From positions 1-64,000 of the forward strand of contig NZ_JAPCZF010000011.1 of NCBI RefSeq assembly GCF_025938095.1: a stretch of 64,000 nt of DNA. Reading direction: 5' to 3'. The position numbers and the translations under genes were made by a program. The DNA comes from Novosphingobium sp. JCM 18896. Its GTDB lineage: Bacteria; Pseudomonadota; Alphaproteobacteria; Sphingomonadales; Sphingomonadaceae. Below, one piece after another: positions 14,778-23,943 of the stretch (positions are counted from its first letter, which is position 1; the number at the start of each line of letters is the position of its first letter). Below the pieces are notes generated by a model, which was not told the origin of the DNA, did no database searches, and saw only the letters and a program-made list of their open reading frames with translations.

Positions 14778-15133
14778 GCAACGACGCGGATTAGGCCGCG
14801 TCGAGATCCTCGGCCGAAATTGGCCGCGACCAGTGCCCCGCGTTCGACCAGATAGTTGCGCACGGTCTGCAACTGCACTTCGTAGCGCGCCGCGATCAGG
14901 CTGATGTCGGTACCGCCGCGAAACGCCGCCAGCACGTCGGGGCCCACGGCGTCGAGCTTGCGCTTGCGCGGCTCCTGACGCAGCGGCACGTCGTGGCTGA
15001 TCAGGAAACGACGGATCGTTCCCCAGCCACAATCGAAATGCTCGGCCAGATCGGCGAATGATTCGCCCTCGGCATACCTCTGCTTGATCACACCCGCATG
15101 CGGCTGCAGCCTGCGCAGCACAAAGCCCTTCAT
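14774..15133 (-). CDS. Helix-turn-helix DNA-binding protein
   Basis: A 119-residue protein with two related helix-turn-helix-like segments: YAEGESFADLAEHFDCGWGT (about 20-39) and FRGGTDISLIAARYEVQLQT (about 73-92). The pattern ('RY.EG.S...LA..F....TIRRFL') is that of resolvase-type or homeodomain-like recognition helices used in recombination directionality or small regulators. The start at 15133 has GGAGG upstream; nine more residues are possible. Lying next to a truncated transporter, it may mark an old recombination boundary. Confidence 0.65.
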   Translation of the reverse strand: MKGFVLRRLQPHAGVIKQRYAEGESFADLAEHFDCGWGTIRRFLISHDVPLRQEPRKRKLDAVGPDVLAAFRGGTDISLIAARYEVQLQTVRNYLVERGALVAANFGRGSRRGLIRVVA

Positions 15134-15675
15134 CCCACGCCTCCATGGCGAAATTCGCACAGTCAGGCGATCGGCCCCCCGCTCACCTGCGGCGCGCCCT
15201 TACCAAAAACGCAGCAGTCGAGCGAAGCAGCATATGTATTAATACGTGAAGTTTACCTAGCACGTCGCCGTACGGCCGAGCCGAAAGGCAGGTCGCCGAG
15301 CACATTTCCCGCGGTTCCTTGAAGACGCGGCCACGAATGGCTCGTGCAATGACGTTCGCCTGGGTGACGATGAAAACCGCATGCCTGGCCAAGCCCCATC
15401 GGCCGTTGACCGGGGCCTGAAAGCCGTCGGCGCACCTGCTACTTGCCCGTCGTTTTGCCCCTCGAGGCGCTTGTCGAAGTGATCGCTGCTCGCTTCCGCA
15501 GTTTTCTGAAATTCAAGCCAATAGTGGCCAAGTGGATCGGGCAATATAGGCATTTGTTCTGAATTTCTGAACAGTCGCTTAGATTTATCTGACTGTTTAG
15601 CCAAGTGGCCTCGCCCTAAACCTCGTCCCAAGACGAGCGCATCGGGCTTCGCAAGATCAGGAAGGAGTTCACACG
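15134..15675. other. Non-coding gap
   Basis: About 540 bases. The last 120 bases are relatively AT-rich and should hold the promoter of the hydrolase gene at 15676, but no exact consensus stands out. A minus-strand frame near 15550 (YWLEFQKTAEASSDHFDKRL) looks briefly protein-like but loses character afterwards. Confidence 0.4.
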
Positions 15676-16371
15676 ATGCCCATCACCGCTACCCCGACCC
15701 CCGCCAAGGGCCTGCTTTCGCCGACGAACCACGCGCTCGTCCTCATCGACTTCCAGCCGCAGATGGCCTTCGCCACGAGGTCGATCGCGCCCGAACTGCT
15801 GCGCAACAATGCCGCGCTCGTGTCGAACGCTGCCGCCGGTTTCGCGGTCCCGACGATCCCCGCCACGGTCGCCGAGAAGAGCTTCTCGGGTCCGATGTTC
15901 GCCGAGATCACCGATGCCTTTCCGGGCCAGCCGCTGCTCGATCGTACCTCGATGAACCCCTGGGAAGACACCGCGGTGATCGAGGAAGTGAACCGCATCG
16001 GCCAGGACCGACTGGTCTTCGCCGGCCTGTGGACCTCGGTCTGCATGGTCGGTCCCGTACTCTCGGCGATCGAACAGGGCTTCGAGGTCTACGTCATCAC
16101 CGACGCCAGCGGCGACATCTCCGAGGAAGCCCACGAGCGGGCGGTCGAGCGGATGATCCAGGCGGGCGCCCGGCCGATCACCTCGCTCCAGTACCTGCTC
16201 GAACTGCAGCGCGACTGGGCGCGCGGCGAGACCTACGGCCTGACCACCGGCATCGATGCCAAGTGGGGCGGAGCCTATGGTCTGGGTATCACGTGCGCAA
16301 AGATGATGTTCGGGGCTTCCGAGGGCGGTCATCCTCGTCCTAACGGAGGGAACGATCTTCTGCCGCCTTGA
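15676..16371 (+). CDS. Isochorismatase-fold cysteine hydrolase (YcaC-like)
   Basis: A 231-residue enzyme of the isochorismatase-like alpha/beta hydrolase superfamily. The catalytic Asp is Asp25 in LVLIDFQPQM and the nucleophile is Cys123 in GLWTSVCMVGP. YVITDASGDISEEAHERAVE and the segment ending LLELQRDW are typical of the YcaC branch. In that branch the lysine position is replaced, as appears here near LDRTSMNPW. YcaC-like proteins have no agreed substrate; amide or ester hydrolysis is assumed. AGGAAGGAG precedes the ATG. The flavoenzyme gene follows 25 bases later, so the two probably form an operon. Confidence 0.88.
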   Translation: MPITATPTPAKGLLSPTNHALVLIDFQPQMAFATRSIAPELLRNNAALVSNAAAGFAVPTIPATVAEKSFSGPMFAEITDAFPGQPLLDRTSMNPWEDTAVIEEVNRIGQDRLVFAGLWTSVCMVGPVLSAIEQGFEVYVITDASGDISEEAHERAVERMIQAGARPITSLQYLLELQRDWARGETYGLTTGIDAKWGGAYGLGITCAKMMFGASEGGHPRPNGGNDLLPP

Positions 16372-16396
16372 TTTCAAGGGGGCAGAGGAGATCGAA

Positions 16397-17341
16397 ATGG
16401 CGAAGTTCGGGTACAAGTTGATGACCGAGGAGCATGGCCCTTCGGCGCTGGTCGACAATGCGGTTGCTGCGGAGAAGGCGGGTTTCGACTTCGTCGGCAT
16501 TTCCGATCACTTCCACCCTTGGGTTCGCGCGCAAGGCCACGCACCTTTCGCTTGGAGCGTGTTGGGGGCAATCGCCCACGCGACGAAGACAATTGGCATA
16601 GCCACCGGTCTTACATGTCCGATCATTCGCTATCACCCGGCGATAATCGCCCAGGCGGCTGCGACGATCGCTGTGATGAGCGAGGACCGCTTTACTCTTG
16701 CGGTCGGCGCCGGCGAACGGCTCAACGAGCATGTCGGCGGGCAGCCCTGGCCATCGGTCGCCGAGCGCCACGCTATGCTGGGCGAGGCGATCGAAATTTT
16801 CCGCGAGCTCTGGGACGGGGGAGCCCGCGCCTATGAAGGTGACTATTTCGTGCTCGACCACGCCGAGCTTTTCGACCTGCCGAAAAAGCCAATCCCGGTA
16901 ATCGTCGGTGTGAGTGGGGGAAAGTCGGTCGCCCTGGCACACCAACATGGCGACGGGATCATGGCAACCGAGCCGAACAAGGAGCTGGTTCAAAGCTTCA
17001 CCAAGAAAGGACCGATATACGGCGAAGTTTCGTTGGCCTATGCGCCGAGCGAGGAGGAAGGTCGGAAGCTTGCTAAGGACCGCTTCGCCTTTTCTGCACT
17101 GGGCTGGAAGGTGAATTCCGAGCTGCCCTCGGTCGAAGGCTTCGAGGCCGCGACAAAGTACGTGCGCGAGGAAGACCTGGCTGAGACAATCCCTGCCGGT
17201 CCCGATCCTGAAATGCACCTCAAGGCGATCGGCAAATACATTGATGCAGGTTTCGACCATATCGCCTTGCTGGGTATCGGACCCGACCAGGCGGGGTTCC
17301 TTCAGTTCGCCGAGAACGAACTGCTTCCCAAGCTGAAATGA
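16397..17341 (+). CDS. LLM-class flavin-dependent oxidoreductase (F420-type, TIGR03557-like)
   Basis: A 314-residue luciferase-like TIM-barrel enzyme. The N-terminus FGYKLMTEEHGPSALVDNA and the DFVGISDHFHPWV segment match the glucose-6-phosphate-dehydrogenase-like group. TGLTCPIIRYHPAIIAQAAA and GRFTLAVGAGERLNEH-type residues (here RFTLAVGAGERLNEHVGG) are typical cofactor-binding loops. Family members use F420 or FMN, and in a proteobacterium FMN or an unknown cofactor may be used. It is probably co-transcribed with the YcaC-like hydrolase, suggesting joint action on a small oxidised or heterocyclic compound. Confidence 0.9.
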   Translation: MAKFGYKLMTEEHGPSALVDNAVAAEKAGFDFVGISDHFHPWVRAQGHAPFAWSVLGAIAHATKTIGIATGLTCPIIRYHPAIIAQAAATIAVMSEDRFTLAVGAGERLNEHVGGQPWPSVAERHAMLGEAIEIFRELWDGGARAYEGDYFVLDHAELFDLPKKPIPVIVGVSGGKSVALAHQHGDGIMATEPNKELVQSFTKKGPIYGEVSLAYAPSEEEGRKLAKDRFAFSALGWKVNSELPSVEGFEAATKYVREEDLAETIPAGPDPEMHLKAIGKYIDAGFDHIALLGIGPDQAGFLQFAENELLPKLK

Positions 17342-18296
17342 CGGTGATCGTGCGCTTGCTAGTTTAGCAATCGAGAGCCCCAGATCGAAACATGCGCCAG
17401 CTTGCGAAGTTGTGATTTTGAAGCCGAGCTATGCAGAGGGGCAGAAAGGCTGTTCAAGCAAGATCCTCCAGCGGCGAGTCCGGCTGGGTAATCCGGCAGG
17501 CCGCTCGCAAGCTCCGGCTCGAAGCCCTCGCCACAGGTCTGCCCCACCGGCATTCGCTGCCTGCTGCAGTCTAGGCAAAGGTGGAAATAGACCTCGTCGC
17601 GGCGCGCTTCGCGCAATCGGATGAATTCGTCAGCGCGCTCGACGATCAGGCCACAGACGATCTCCATCGCGTTTGCCGGCAAAGCGCGATGGCGGCCGGG
17701 GGCGCAACCGGTTTCGTATCAAGCACCGTGTGCCCGCCTTACAGTGCGCCGATGCCAAGGCACTCGGCGTCGTATCGGCAACGGTTGTGCGATTATGCTG
17801 GATTAGCTCGACGCTTCCGGGCGTCGGGTCGAGGTCGCGTCCGTCTCGGGTTTCTTTTTCCCGCGCGGGCGGACGCTGATGCTGCGTTCTAGCACGGTTC
17901 GACGCCGGATCACGCTGTCATCCTAGCGCGACACCGGCAGAGGTGCACGACGCTGAAGACGACACCATCGATTGCGAATTCTGCCCGGCGAACTCGATAA
18001 AGCGATCGTTGCCACGAGCTCGGCGTTTACGATCAACCCCAAGCCGTGCCTAAAGTCCAACCGGGTCGCCCACGGGCGCTGGTGCACTGGAGTGATCGAG
18101 CCTGCGGCCCGCTTCTCGATCAATCCGGTGAGCGGCCTGACCTACAATTTTGACGATTTCGCGAAGAGTGCGTCACACTTATACCGGCGTTTGGTCGTGG
18201 AACCCCCGATCGTTCAGGGTGGTCGTTCCGCTTCTCAATACCAGGTTATATCGTCTTTGCTCAGGAACGTTCCGATCGTCCGGGCATTTTCACGCG
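17342..18296. other. Long gap without a supported gene
   Basis: About 950 bases. The best frames are a minus-strand one at 17359-17667 (starting MEIVCGLIVERADEFIRLRE) and a plus-strand one from a TTG at 17972. Neither has a ribosome-binding site or a recognised family. Decayed genes are likely here. Confidence 0.35.
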
Positions 18297-20141
18297 ATGA
18301 CCAACATCGGGCGGCGCGCGAAAGTCGCGATAGGAATCTGCGTCGTCGTATTCGGTACCTTGTTCATAGGCCTCGCCGCCTTCCCGGCCGAGTGGGTGAA
18401 AGGCATCGCCGAGCGTGAGCTGAGCGATCGCATCGGCAGGCCCGTCACCATAGGCTCTGTAAGCCGGGAGAGCGCCTTCTCGTTCGCTCCGGTCTTTCAG
18501 GTCAGCGGATTGGAGGTACCGCAGGCGAAATGGGCGGGGCCGGGCAAGCTTGCGTCAATTGATACTCTCCGGATCCGGATTGCCATCCTTCCCGTCATCG
18601 TGGGAAAGGTGAATGCTGAACTTCTATCTGCCCAGGGCGTAAGGCTGGACTTCGTGCGCGACGCGAACCGGCGCGTAAACTGGCGCGATGGAGATTCTGC
18701 GGATCGTGGGCAGGGCGAGGGGATTTCTCTGTCGGCGATCGACCGCGTCGATGCCCATGTGCACTATCGCGACGCTTTGCAGAAGCGCTCGATGTCGCTC
18801 GCCATCACGATCGACCCGCGCCGCGGACTGCAGGCGACCGGCCACGGCGAGATCGAAGGAAATCCCGTGGCGCTATCACTGAAGGGGCCGATCAGGGCGA
18901 AACATGAAGCCTGGCCGTTCGAAGTGAGTATCGTCGGCCCTGCGATCGATATGCGCGCCTCGGGATCGACCACGGGGCCGTTCAACACCTCCGACATGAC
19001 CTTGCGTATGTCGGCGCGCGCGAACGATCTGAAGCTCGTCGATCGGGTAGTGGAGGCGGGCCTTTTCGGGACGCAGCCCGTCAACGTCACCGCCAACGTG
19101 AGCCACCGGAACAAGCGCTGGACCATCCGGGAATTGGCGGGCACGATCGGCAAAAGCCAGCTCGCCGGCAACCTGACCGTCGACAAGAGCAGCGGCCGAT
19201 CGAAGCTCGACGGCGACCTGCGTTTCGTGCGCCTGGACTTTGCGGATCTCTCGACCGACGCCGGGCAGGCGAAAGCCGCGGCGCTCGTCCGTGCCGAAGG
19301 TCCCAAGATTGTTCCCGCCACTCGCATCAACATAGGCAAGATCAAGAATACCGACGGCCGTATTGCGGTTCGTATCGACAACATCATCGGCGCCGGAGGC
19401 TCGGGACTGCGGAGCGTTGAAGGTGTTCTGACGATGGATCACCAATTCCTAATCGCCAAGCCGCTCACTTTGCATCTTAACCGGGGCACCTTGAGCGGAG
19501 AGATCCGCGTCGATCAGCGCAAGGCGCAGGCTGAGCCGAAAGTCTGGATCGCCCTCGATCTACGCGACAGCAGCATCGATGCTCTTGCCGGGGGAGAGGG
19601 AGCCGTCGATGCGGGGGTCGATGGTCGTCTACGCCTTGAAGGTGCGGGAAGCACCCTACGCGAGGCCGTAGGACGATCGGACGGCACGATCGGCGTGGTC
19701 GCGCATGATGGGGTTCTTCCAACCAAGCTGGCCCGGCTTCTCGGCTTCGATGTCGGCAAGGGACTTTTCACGGGCGAGAACCAGCAAGCCAGGTTGCGCT
19801 GCGCTGCCATCCGCCTCGAGATGCGCCGCGGTGTCGGGACGGCTTCCCTTGCGATCGTCGACACCAGCGAAAGCCAGACCCGGGCAACCGGCTCCGTCAC
19901 TTTTCCCGAAGAACGGATTGCCCTTACGCTCACCGGCGGGCCTAAGCGGAACTCCGTGCTCAGGCTGCCCGGTTCCGTGTCGGTATTGGGCTCTATCCGA
20001 GAACCGTCGATCATCCTTCCCCGAGACGTCAAATCACTCGGTAATGTTCTGAAGGCCGTGGGCCGGGCGCTTGCGGGCAAACAAGGGCCCGTTGCAGGCG
20101 ATGCCGACTGCCGTTCGCTGGCGGCACAGGTCCTACGATAG
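18297..20141 (+). CDS. AsmA-family protein
   Basis: A 614-residue protein with one N-terminal transmembrane anchor (about residues 8-28, VAIGICVVVFGTLFIGLAAF) and a long beta-rich periplasmic region. It fits the AsmA pattern: ELSDRIGRPVTIGSVS just after the anchor, the central AsmA body with repeated 'G.....L.G.l....l....' strands, and a C-terminal AsmA_2-like part (VEGVLTMDHQFLIAKPLTLH, then DGVLPTKLARLLGFDVGKG). AsmA-like proteins bridge the periplasm and are linked to phospholipid transport and outer-membrane assembly. The start was placed at the ATG just before the anchor. No clear ribosome-binding site is present there. Confidence 0.87.
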   Translation: MTNIGRRAKVAIGICVVVFGTLFIGLAAFPAEWVKGIAERELSDRIGRPVTIGSVSRESAFSFAPVFQVSGLEVPQAKWAGPGKLASIDTLRIRIAILPVIVGKVNAELLSAQGVRLDFVRDANRRVNWRDGDSADRGQGEGISLSAIDRVDAHVHYRDALQKRSMSLAITIDPRRGLQATGHGEIEGNPVALSLKGPIRAKHEAWPFEVSIVGPAIDMRASGSTTGPFNTSDMTLRMSARANDLKLVDRVVEAGLFGTQPVNVTANVSHRNKRWTIRELAGTIGKSQLAGNLTVDKSSGRSKLDGDLRFVRLDFADLSTDAGQAKAAALVRAEGPKIVPATRINIGKIKNTDGRIAVRIDNIIGAGGSGLRSVEGVLTMDHQFLIAKPLTLHLNRGTLSGEIRVDQRKAQAEPKVWIALDLRDSSIDALAGGEGAVDAGVDGRLRLEGAGSTLREAVGRSDGTIGVVAHDGVLPTKLARLLGFDVGKGLFTGENQQARLRCAAIRLEMRRGVGTASLAIVDTSESQTRATGSVTFPEERIALTLTGGPKRNSVLRLPGSVSVLGSIREPSIILPRDVKSLGNVLKAVGRALAGKQGPVAGDADCRSLAAQVLR

Positions 20142-20309
20142 CACCCTCGCGTCGCGGCCTATAGGTGGCGCTCGATTCGCAAACCAGACAGAAATCCGTC
20201 GAGAAGGCCGGCCGAAGCGTGTGGTCGCGGGTTCCAAGAACTCCGGGTCCGGACCGTCATCTCGTTCGTCGGTCCAGCTAAGCCGTTGCTGAGCATTGAT
20301 CGCGAGGCG

Positions 20310-20777
20310 TTAGCTGTTGTCCGCCGCTACCTTGAAGGCATCGGACACGCGTCCGCCGAGATCGGTGCTGTCGATCACGATTCCCACTTCGGTGTTGAGC
20401 CAGGCCGGGCGCGGCGAGGCTCTTGGCGAGCATGCGGCGATTGAACCTTGCGAAAGGCGAGGAGCCAGCTCAGAGCCTTGGGCCGGCGGATCGGAAATGG
20501 GTTGAACAGGCGAAAGGCGACATTTTCGAGTTCGGCAAGCGCGCTAAGCCGCGCATCGAGGTAGAGATGCCCGTCATCGTCGAGCAGCAAGCGGATCTGC
20601 TTGCCGCGCCCGGCGGCAAAGAGATCTCTTGCGAACAGCTGCGCCTCGGAGAAATTGTCGTGCCAGCTGCAGTAATGGGTATCGAGGGCGCGGCTCGCGG
20701 TGCGAAGCAGGAGCACCCAGGCGGCAAACGCGTTCTTGCCGTCATGCAATAGACCGACGCCGGATTGGCTCGATCCG
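20310..20777 (-). pseudogene. Decayed phospholipase D / cardiolipin-synthase-like gene
   Basis: The minus strand holds pieces of one PLD-family protein in different frames. First comes SGVGLLHDGKNAFAAWVLLL, then ALDTHYCSWHDNFSEAQLF, KQIRLLLDDDGHLYLDARL and NVAFRLFNPFPIRRPKALSW. Then, after a frame change, RFNRRMLAKSLAAPGLA. After another change and a deletion comes the tail AWLNTEVGIVIDSTDLGGRV, ending at 20310. The HxK-type catalytic region and the middle of the protein are missing. The remnant abuts the end of paoC. Confidence 0.78.
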
Positions 20778-20778
20778 G

Positions 20779-22989
20779 TCAGGCTATCGCCGGCAGTTCC
20801 TCCAGGTGTTTGTCGAGCGTGATCGGATAGTCGCGCACGCGCACGCCGGTCGCGTTGTAGACCGCGTTGGCGATCGCCGCGCCGACGCCGCAAATGCCGA
20901 GTTCGCCCACGCCCTTGGCTTTCATCGGCGACGACTTGTCGTCGGGATAGTCGAGGAAGATCACCTCCTGGTGGGGGATGTCGGCATGAACCGGCACTTC
21001 GTAGCTCGCGAGATCGTGGTTGACGAAAAAGCCGAAGCGCTTGTCGACGGCGAGCTCTTCCATCAGCGCTGCGCCTGCGCCCATGGTCATCGCGCCGATC
21101 ACTTGGCTTCTCGCAGACTTCGGATTGATGATGCGGCCCGCGTCGCAGACCGCCAGCATCCGGCGGATGCGGGTCTCACCGGTATAGATGTCGACGCCGA
21201 CCTCGACGAAATGCCCGGCGAAGGTCGACTGCTGGTACTCCTTGTCGAGCGTGCCGTATTCGATCCCGTCCTCGGCCGTGAGCGGGCCCGCTTGGGCGAG
21301 CGGCAGCGAGCGGTTGCCCGCCTTGACCTGGCCGTCAGCGAAGGTCGCATCGCGCGCATTGAAGCCGAGCTTTTGCGCCGCGGCCTCGCGCAGCTTGACG
21401 CAGGCCGCATAGAGCCCCGCGGTCGAATTGTTCGCGCCCCACTGACCGCCGGAGCCGGCCGAAGCGGGGAAGTCGCTGTCGCCGAGCTTGACCACGACGT
21501 CGCCGATCGGAACACCGAGCATCTCGGCCGCGGTCTGCGCGAGGATGGTGTAGGTGCCCGTGCCGATGTCGGTCATGTCGGTCTCGACCGTCAACTTGCC
21601 GTCGCGCCCGAGCTTGATCCGCGCTGCCGACTTCTGGAGCAGATTGTTGCGGAAGCCGACCGCCATGCCCATGCCGATGAGCCAATGGCCGTCGCGGACC
21701 TGCGCAGGCTTCGCCTGGCGGCGTGACCAGCCGAAACGGTCGGCGCCGGTGCGCAGGCATTCAACGAGATGGCGCTGTGAGAAGCGGCGCTCGGGCTTGG
21801 CCGGATCGACCAGGGTGTCGTTGACGATCCGCAGCTCGACCGGATCCATGGCCAGCTTCTCGGCCAGTTCGTCCATGGCCATTTCGAGCACCATCAGCCC
21901 CGGCGCCTCACCGGGCGCGCGCATGGCATTGCCCTCGGGCAGGTCGGTGACGGCGAGCTTCAGCCAGTATTCGCGGTTGGCTGCGGCGTAGATCAGCTTG
22001 GTCTGTTGCACCGCGACCTCGGGGCCGCCGCCGGACAGGTTGCTGCTCGTGCTCGAATGATGGATCGCCGTCAGCCGGCCGTCGCGTGTCGCCCCGAGCC
22101 TGACGTGCTGGATCGTCGCGGGACGGTGAGTGGAATTGTTCATCATCAGCGGGCGCTGCATCGCGACCTTGACCGGGCGACCCGCCTTCTTGGCGCCGAG
22201 CGCCGCGAGCACGGCATCGGCGCGCACGAACAGCTTGCCGCCGAAGCCGCCGCCGATGAACGGGGAATCGATCCGCAGGTTCTCGGGCTTGATCGACAGG
22301 ATCTTGGCGAGAGAGGCCTTCGACCAGGCGATCATCTGGTTCGCGGTCCAGACGGTCAGCTTCTCGCCCTCCCAGGCGGCGATCGTCGCGAAAGGCTCCA
22401 TCATCGCGTGGCTCTCGCCGGGCGTGGTATAGGCCTGGTCGATCGTGACCGGTGCCTTGGCGAAAGCGGCGGCGAAGTCGCCGACGCGCTCGACGTCCTG
22501 CGGGTTCGGAGCCTCGTCGTCGATCGGCTCGTAGCGGGCGGAAAGCGCGGCCTTGCCGAGGTCGAACCGGCCATCCGACCGGGCGTAGGTGGTGCGGATC
22601 AGGGCGGCTGCGGCGCGTGCCTGCTCGAAGGTCTCGGCGACGACCAAGGCGATCGCCTGGTGGTAGTGTGCAACCTCGGCACCGCCGAACAGGTGTGCGA
22701 CGTTCATCTTGCCGAGTGGCAGCGGCTTGGCATGTTCGAGCGTGGTAACGATCGCAAGCACTCCGGGCGCCCGCTCGGCCTCGCGCGTGTCCATGCTCGA
22801 TATGCGGCCTTTCGCGATCCCCGCGCCGACGATGTAACCGTATGCCTGGTTCGGCGCGACGTCGTGGCGCTCATAGGCATAGGGCGCGGTGCCGGTGGTC
22901 TTGAGCGGGCCGTCGATGCGATCGGTCGGCTGGCCTACGACCTGGAGCCGGTCGATCGGATTGGTACCGGCGGGGGTGTCGAATTTCAT
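20779..22989 (-). CDS. paoC: Molybdopterin-binding subunit of periplasmic aldehyde dehydrogenase (PaoC-like)
   Basis: A 736-residue large subunit of the xanthine-dehydrogenase family. Cofactor loops are visible: SPFIGGGFGGKLF and NAMRAPGEAPG near the middle, GTGTYTILAQTAAEMLG, then SAGSGGQWGANNSTAG and the C-terminal GVGELGICGVGAAIANA, with the Glu that acts as catalytic base in KGVGELG. It binds molybdenum cofactor and oxidises aldehydes to acids. It is the third gene of the minus-strand paoABC operon, only three bases after paoB. The maturation gene paoD (XdhC-like) is not nearby; a decayed PLD gene stands in its place. Confidence 0.92.
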   Translation of the reverse strand: MKFDTPAGTNPIDRLQVVGQPTDRIDGPLKTTGTAPYAYERHDVAPNQAYGYIVGAGIAKGRISSMDTREAERAPGVLAIVTTLEHAKPLPLGKMNVAHLFGGAEVAHYHQAIALVVAETFEQARAAAALIRTTYARSDGRFDLGKAALSARYEPIDDEAPNPQDVERVGDFAAAFAKAPVTIDQAYTTPGESHAMMEPFATIAAWEGEKLTVWTANQMIAWSKASLAKILSIKPENLRIDSPFIGGGFGGKLFVRADAVLAALGAKKAGRPVKVAMQRPLMMNNSTHRPATIQHVRLGATRDGRLTAIHHSSTSSNLSGGGPEVAVQQTKLIYAAANREYWLKLAVTDLPEGNAMRAPGEAPGLMVLEMAMDELAEKLAMDPVELRIVNDTLVDPAKPERRFSQRHLVECLRTGADRFGWSRRQAKPAQVRDGHWLIGMGMAVGFRNNLLQKSAARIKLGRDGKLTVETDMTDIGTGTYTILAQTAAEMLGVPIGDVVVKLGDSDFPASAGSGGQWGANNSTAGLYAACVKLREAAAQKLGFNARDATFADGQVKAGNRSLPLAQAGPLTAEDGIEYGTLDKEYQQSTFAGHFVEVGVDIYTGETRIRRMLAVCDAGRIINPKSARSQVIGAMTMGAGAALMEELAVDKRFGFFVNHDLASYEVPVHADIPHQEVIFLDYPDDKSSPMKAKGVGELGICGVGAAIANAVYNATGVRVRDYPITLDKHLEELPAIA

Positions 22990-22992
22990 CGT

Positions 22993-23943
22993 TCAGGCTT
23001 TCGCTTGGGCGATCACCGCGGCGAGCGTGCGCTCGGCGAGCGGGATCTTGAACCGGTTGTCCTCGGTCGGGCGAGCATCGGCGAAGACGCGTGCGCTGAC
23101 TCCGCGCGCACCCTCGGGGAGCGTGGCTTCGGCTGCCTCGACGCGCCAGGGCTTGGGCGCGACGCCGCCGAAAGCGACACGGCCCGTGCCGTCGCGCTGG
23201 ATCACCGCGGCGACCGAAACGAGGGCAAAGGCATAGGACGCGCGATCGCGGACCTTGCGGTAGACATGGCGGCCGCCGAGCGGCTTGGGCAGGGTCACCG
23301 CAGTGATAAGCTCGCCGGGCTCGAGCGCGGTATCGCGCTGCGGGGTGTCGCCGGGCAGCCGATGGAAGTCGGCGATTGCGATCCGTCGCGTGCGGCCGTC
23401 GGCGGCAACGGTCTCGACCGTGGCGTCGAGCACGCGCAGGGCAATCGCCATGTCGCCCGGATAGGTCGCGATGCATTGCTCCGAGGTACCGATGACGGCC
23501 AGCTGTCGCGAATAGCCGCCGAGTGCGGCGCAGCCCGAGCCGGGCTTGCGCTTGTTGCAGGGCTGGTTGGTATCGTAGAAATAGGGACAGCGCGTGCGTT
23601 GGAGCAGGTTCCCTGCCGTCGTCGCCTTGTTGCGTAACTGGCCGCTGGCACCCGCGACGATCGCGCGGGTCAGGACACCGTAATCACGCCGCACGCGCGG
23701 ATCGGCGGCGAGGGCGGTGTTGGTGACGAGCGCGCCGATCCGCAGGCCGCCGGTATCGGTCGGCTCGATGGTGTCGAGCTTCAGGTCCTGGACGTCGACG
23801 AGATGTCGTGGGGTCTCGATCTCGAGCTTCATCAAGTCGAGCAGGTTCGTACCGCCCGCGAGGAACTTGGCGCCGGGCTGCCGCGCGACGGCGGCCGCGG
23901 CCTGGGCCGGCGAAGTAGCCCTTTCGTAAGTGAAGGCTCTCAT
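22993..23943 (-). CDS. paoB: FAD-binding subunit of aldehyde dehydrogenase (PaoB-like)
   Basis: A 316-residue middle subunit of the xanthine-dehydrogenase family. The FAD-binding loops are FLAGGTNLLDLMKLE near residue 32 and AGASGQLRNKATTAGNLLQR near 105. The stretch TRCPYFYDTNQPCNKRKPGS plus the later GCAALGG carries four cysteines, as in PaoB and 4-hydroxybenzoyl-CoA reductase-type subunits that bind an extra 4Fe-4S cluster. It passes electrons between the molybdenum site and the 2Fe-2S subunit. Its ATG overlaps the stop of paoA by four bases, so translation is coupled. Confidence 0.92.
   Translation of the reverse strand: MRAFTYERATSPAQAAAAVARQPGAKFLAGGTNLLDLMKLEIETPRHLVDVQDLKLDTIEPTDTGGLRIGALVTNTALAADPRVRRDYGVLTRAIVAGASGQLRNKATTAGNLLQRTRCPYFYDTNQPCNKRKPGSGCAALGGYSRQLAVIGTSEQCIATYPGDMAIALRVLDATVETVAADGRTRRIAIADFHRLPGDTPQRDTALEPGELITAVTLPKPLGGRHVYRKVRDRASYAFALVSVAAVIQRDGTGRVAFGGVAPKPWRVEAAEATLPEGARGVSARVFADARPTEDNRFKIPLAERTLAAVIAQAKA

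Noticed and set aside
15257..15631. Long minus-strand frame containing YWLEFQKTAEASSDHFDKRL
   Set aside because: Protein character fades after about 40 residues, with no family and no start support.
17359..17667. Minus-strand frame starting MEIVCGLIVERADEFIRLRE
   Set aside because: No ribosome-binding site, low-complexity second half, no recognised family.
20629..23637. Long plus-strand frames of 365 and 543 codons
   Set aside because: They are complements of the high-GC paoB and paoC genes, rich in Arg, Gly and Ala, without motifs.
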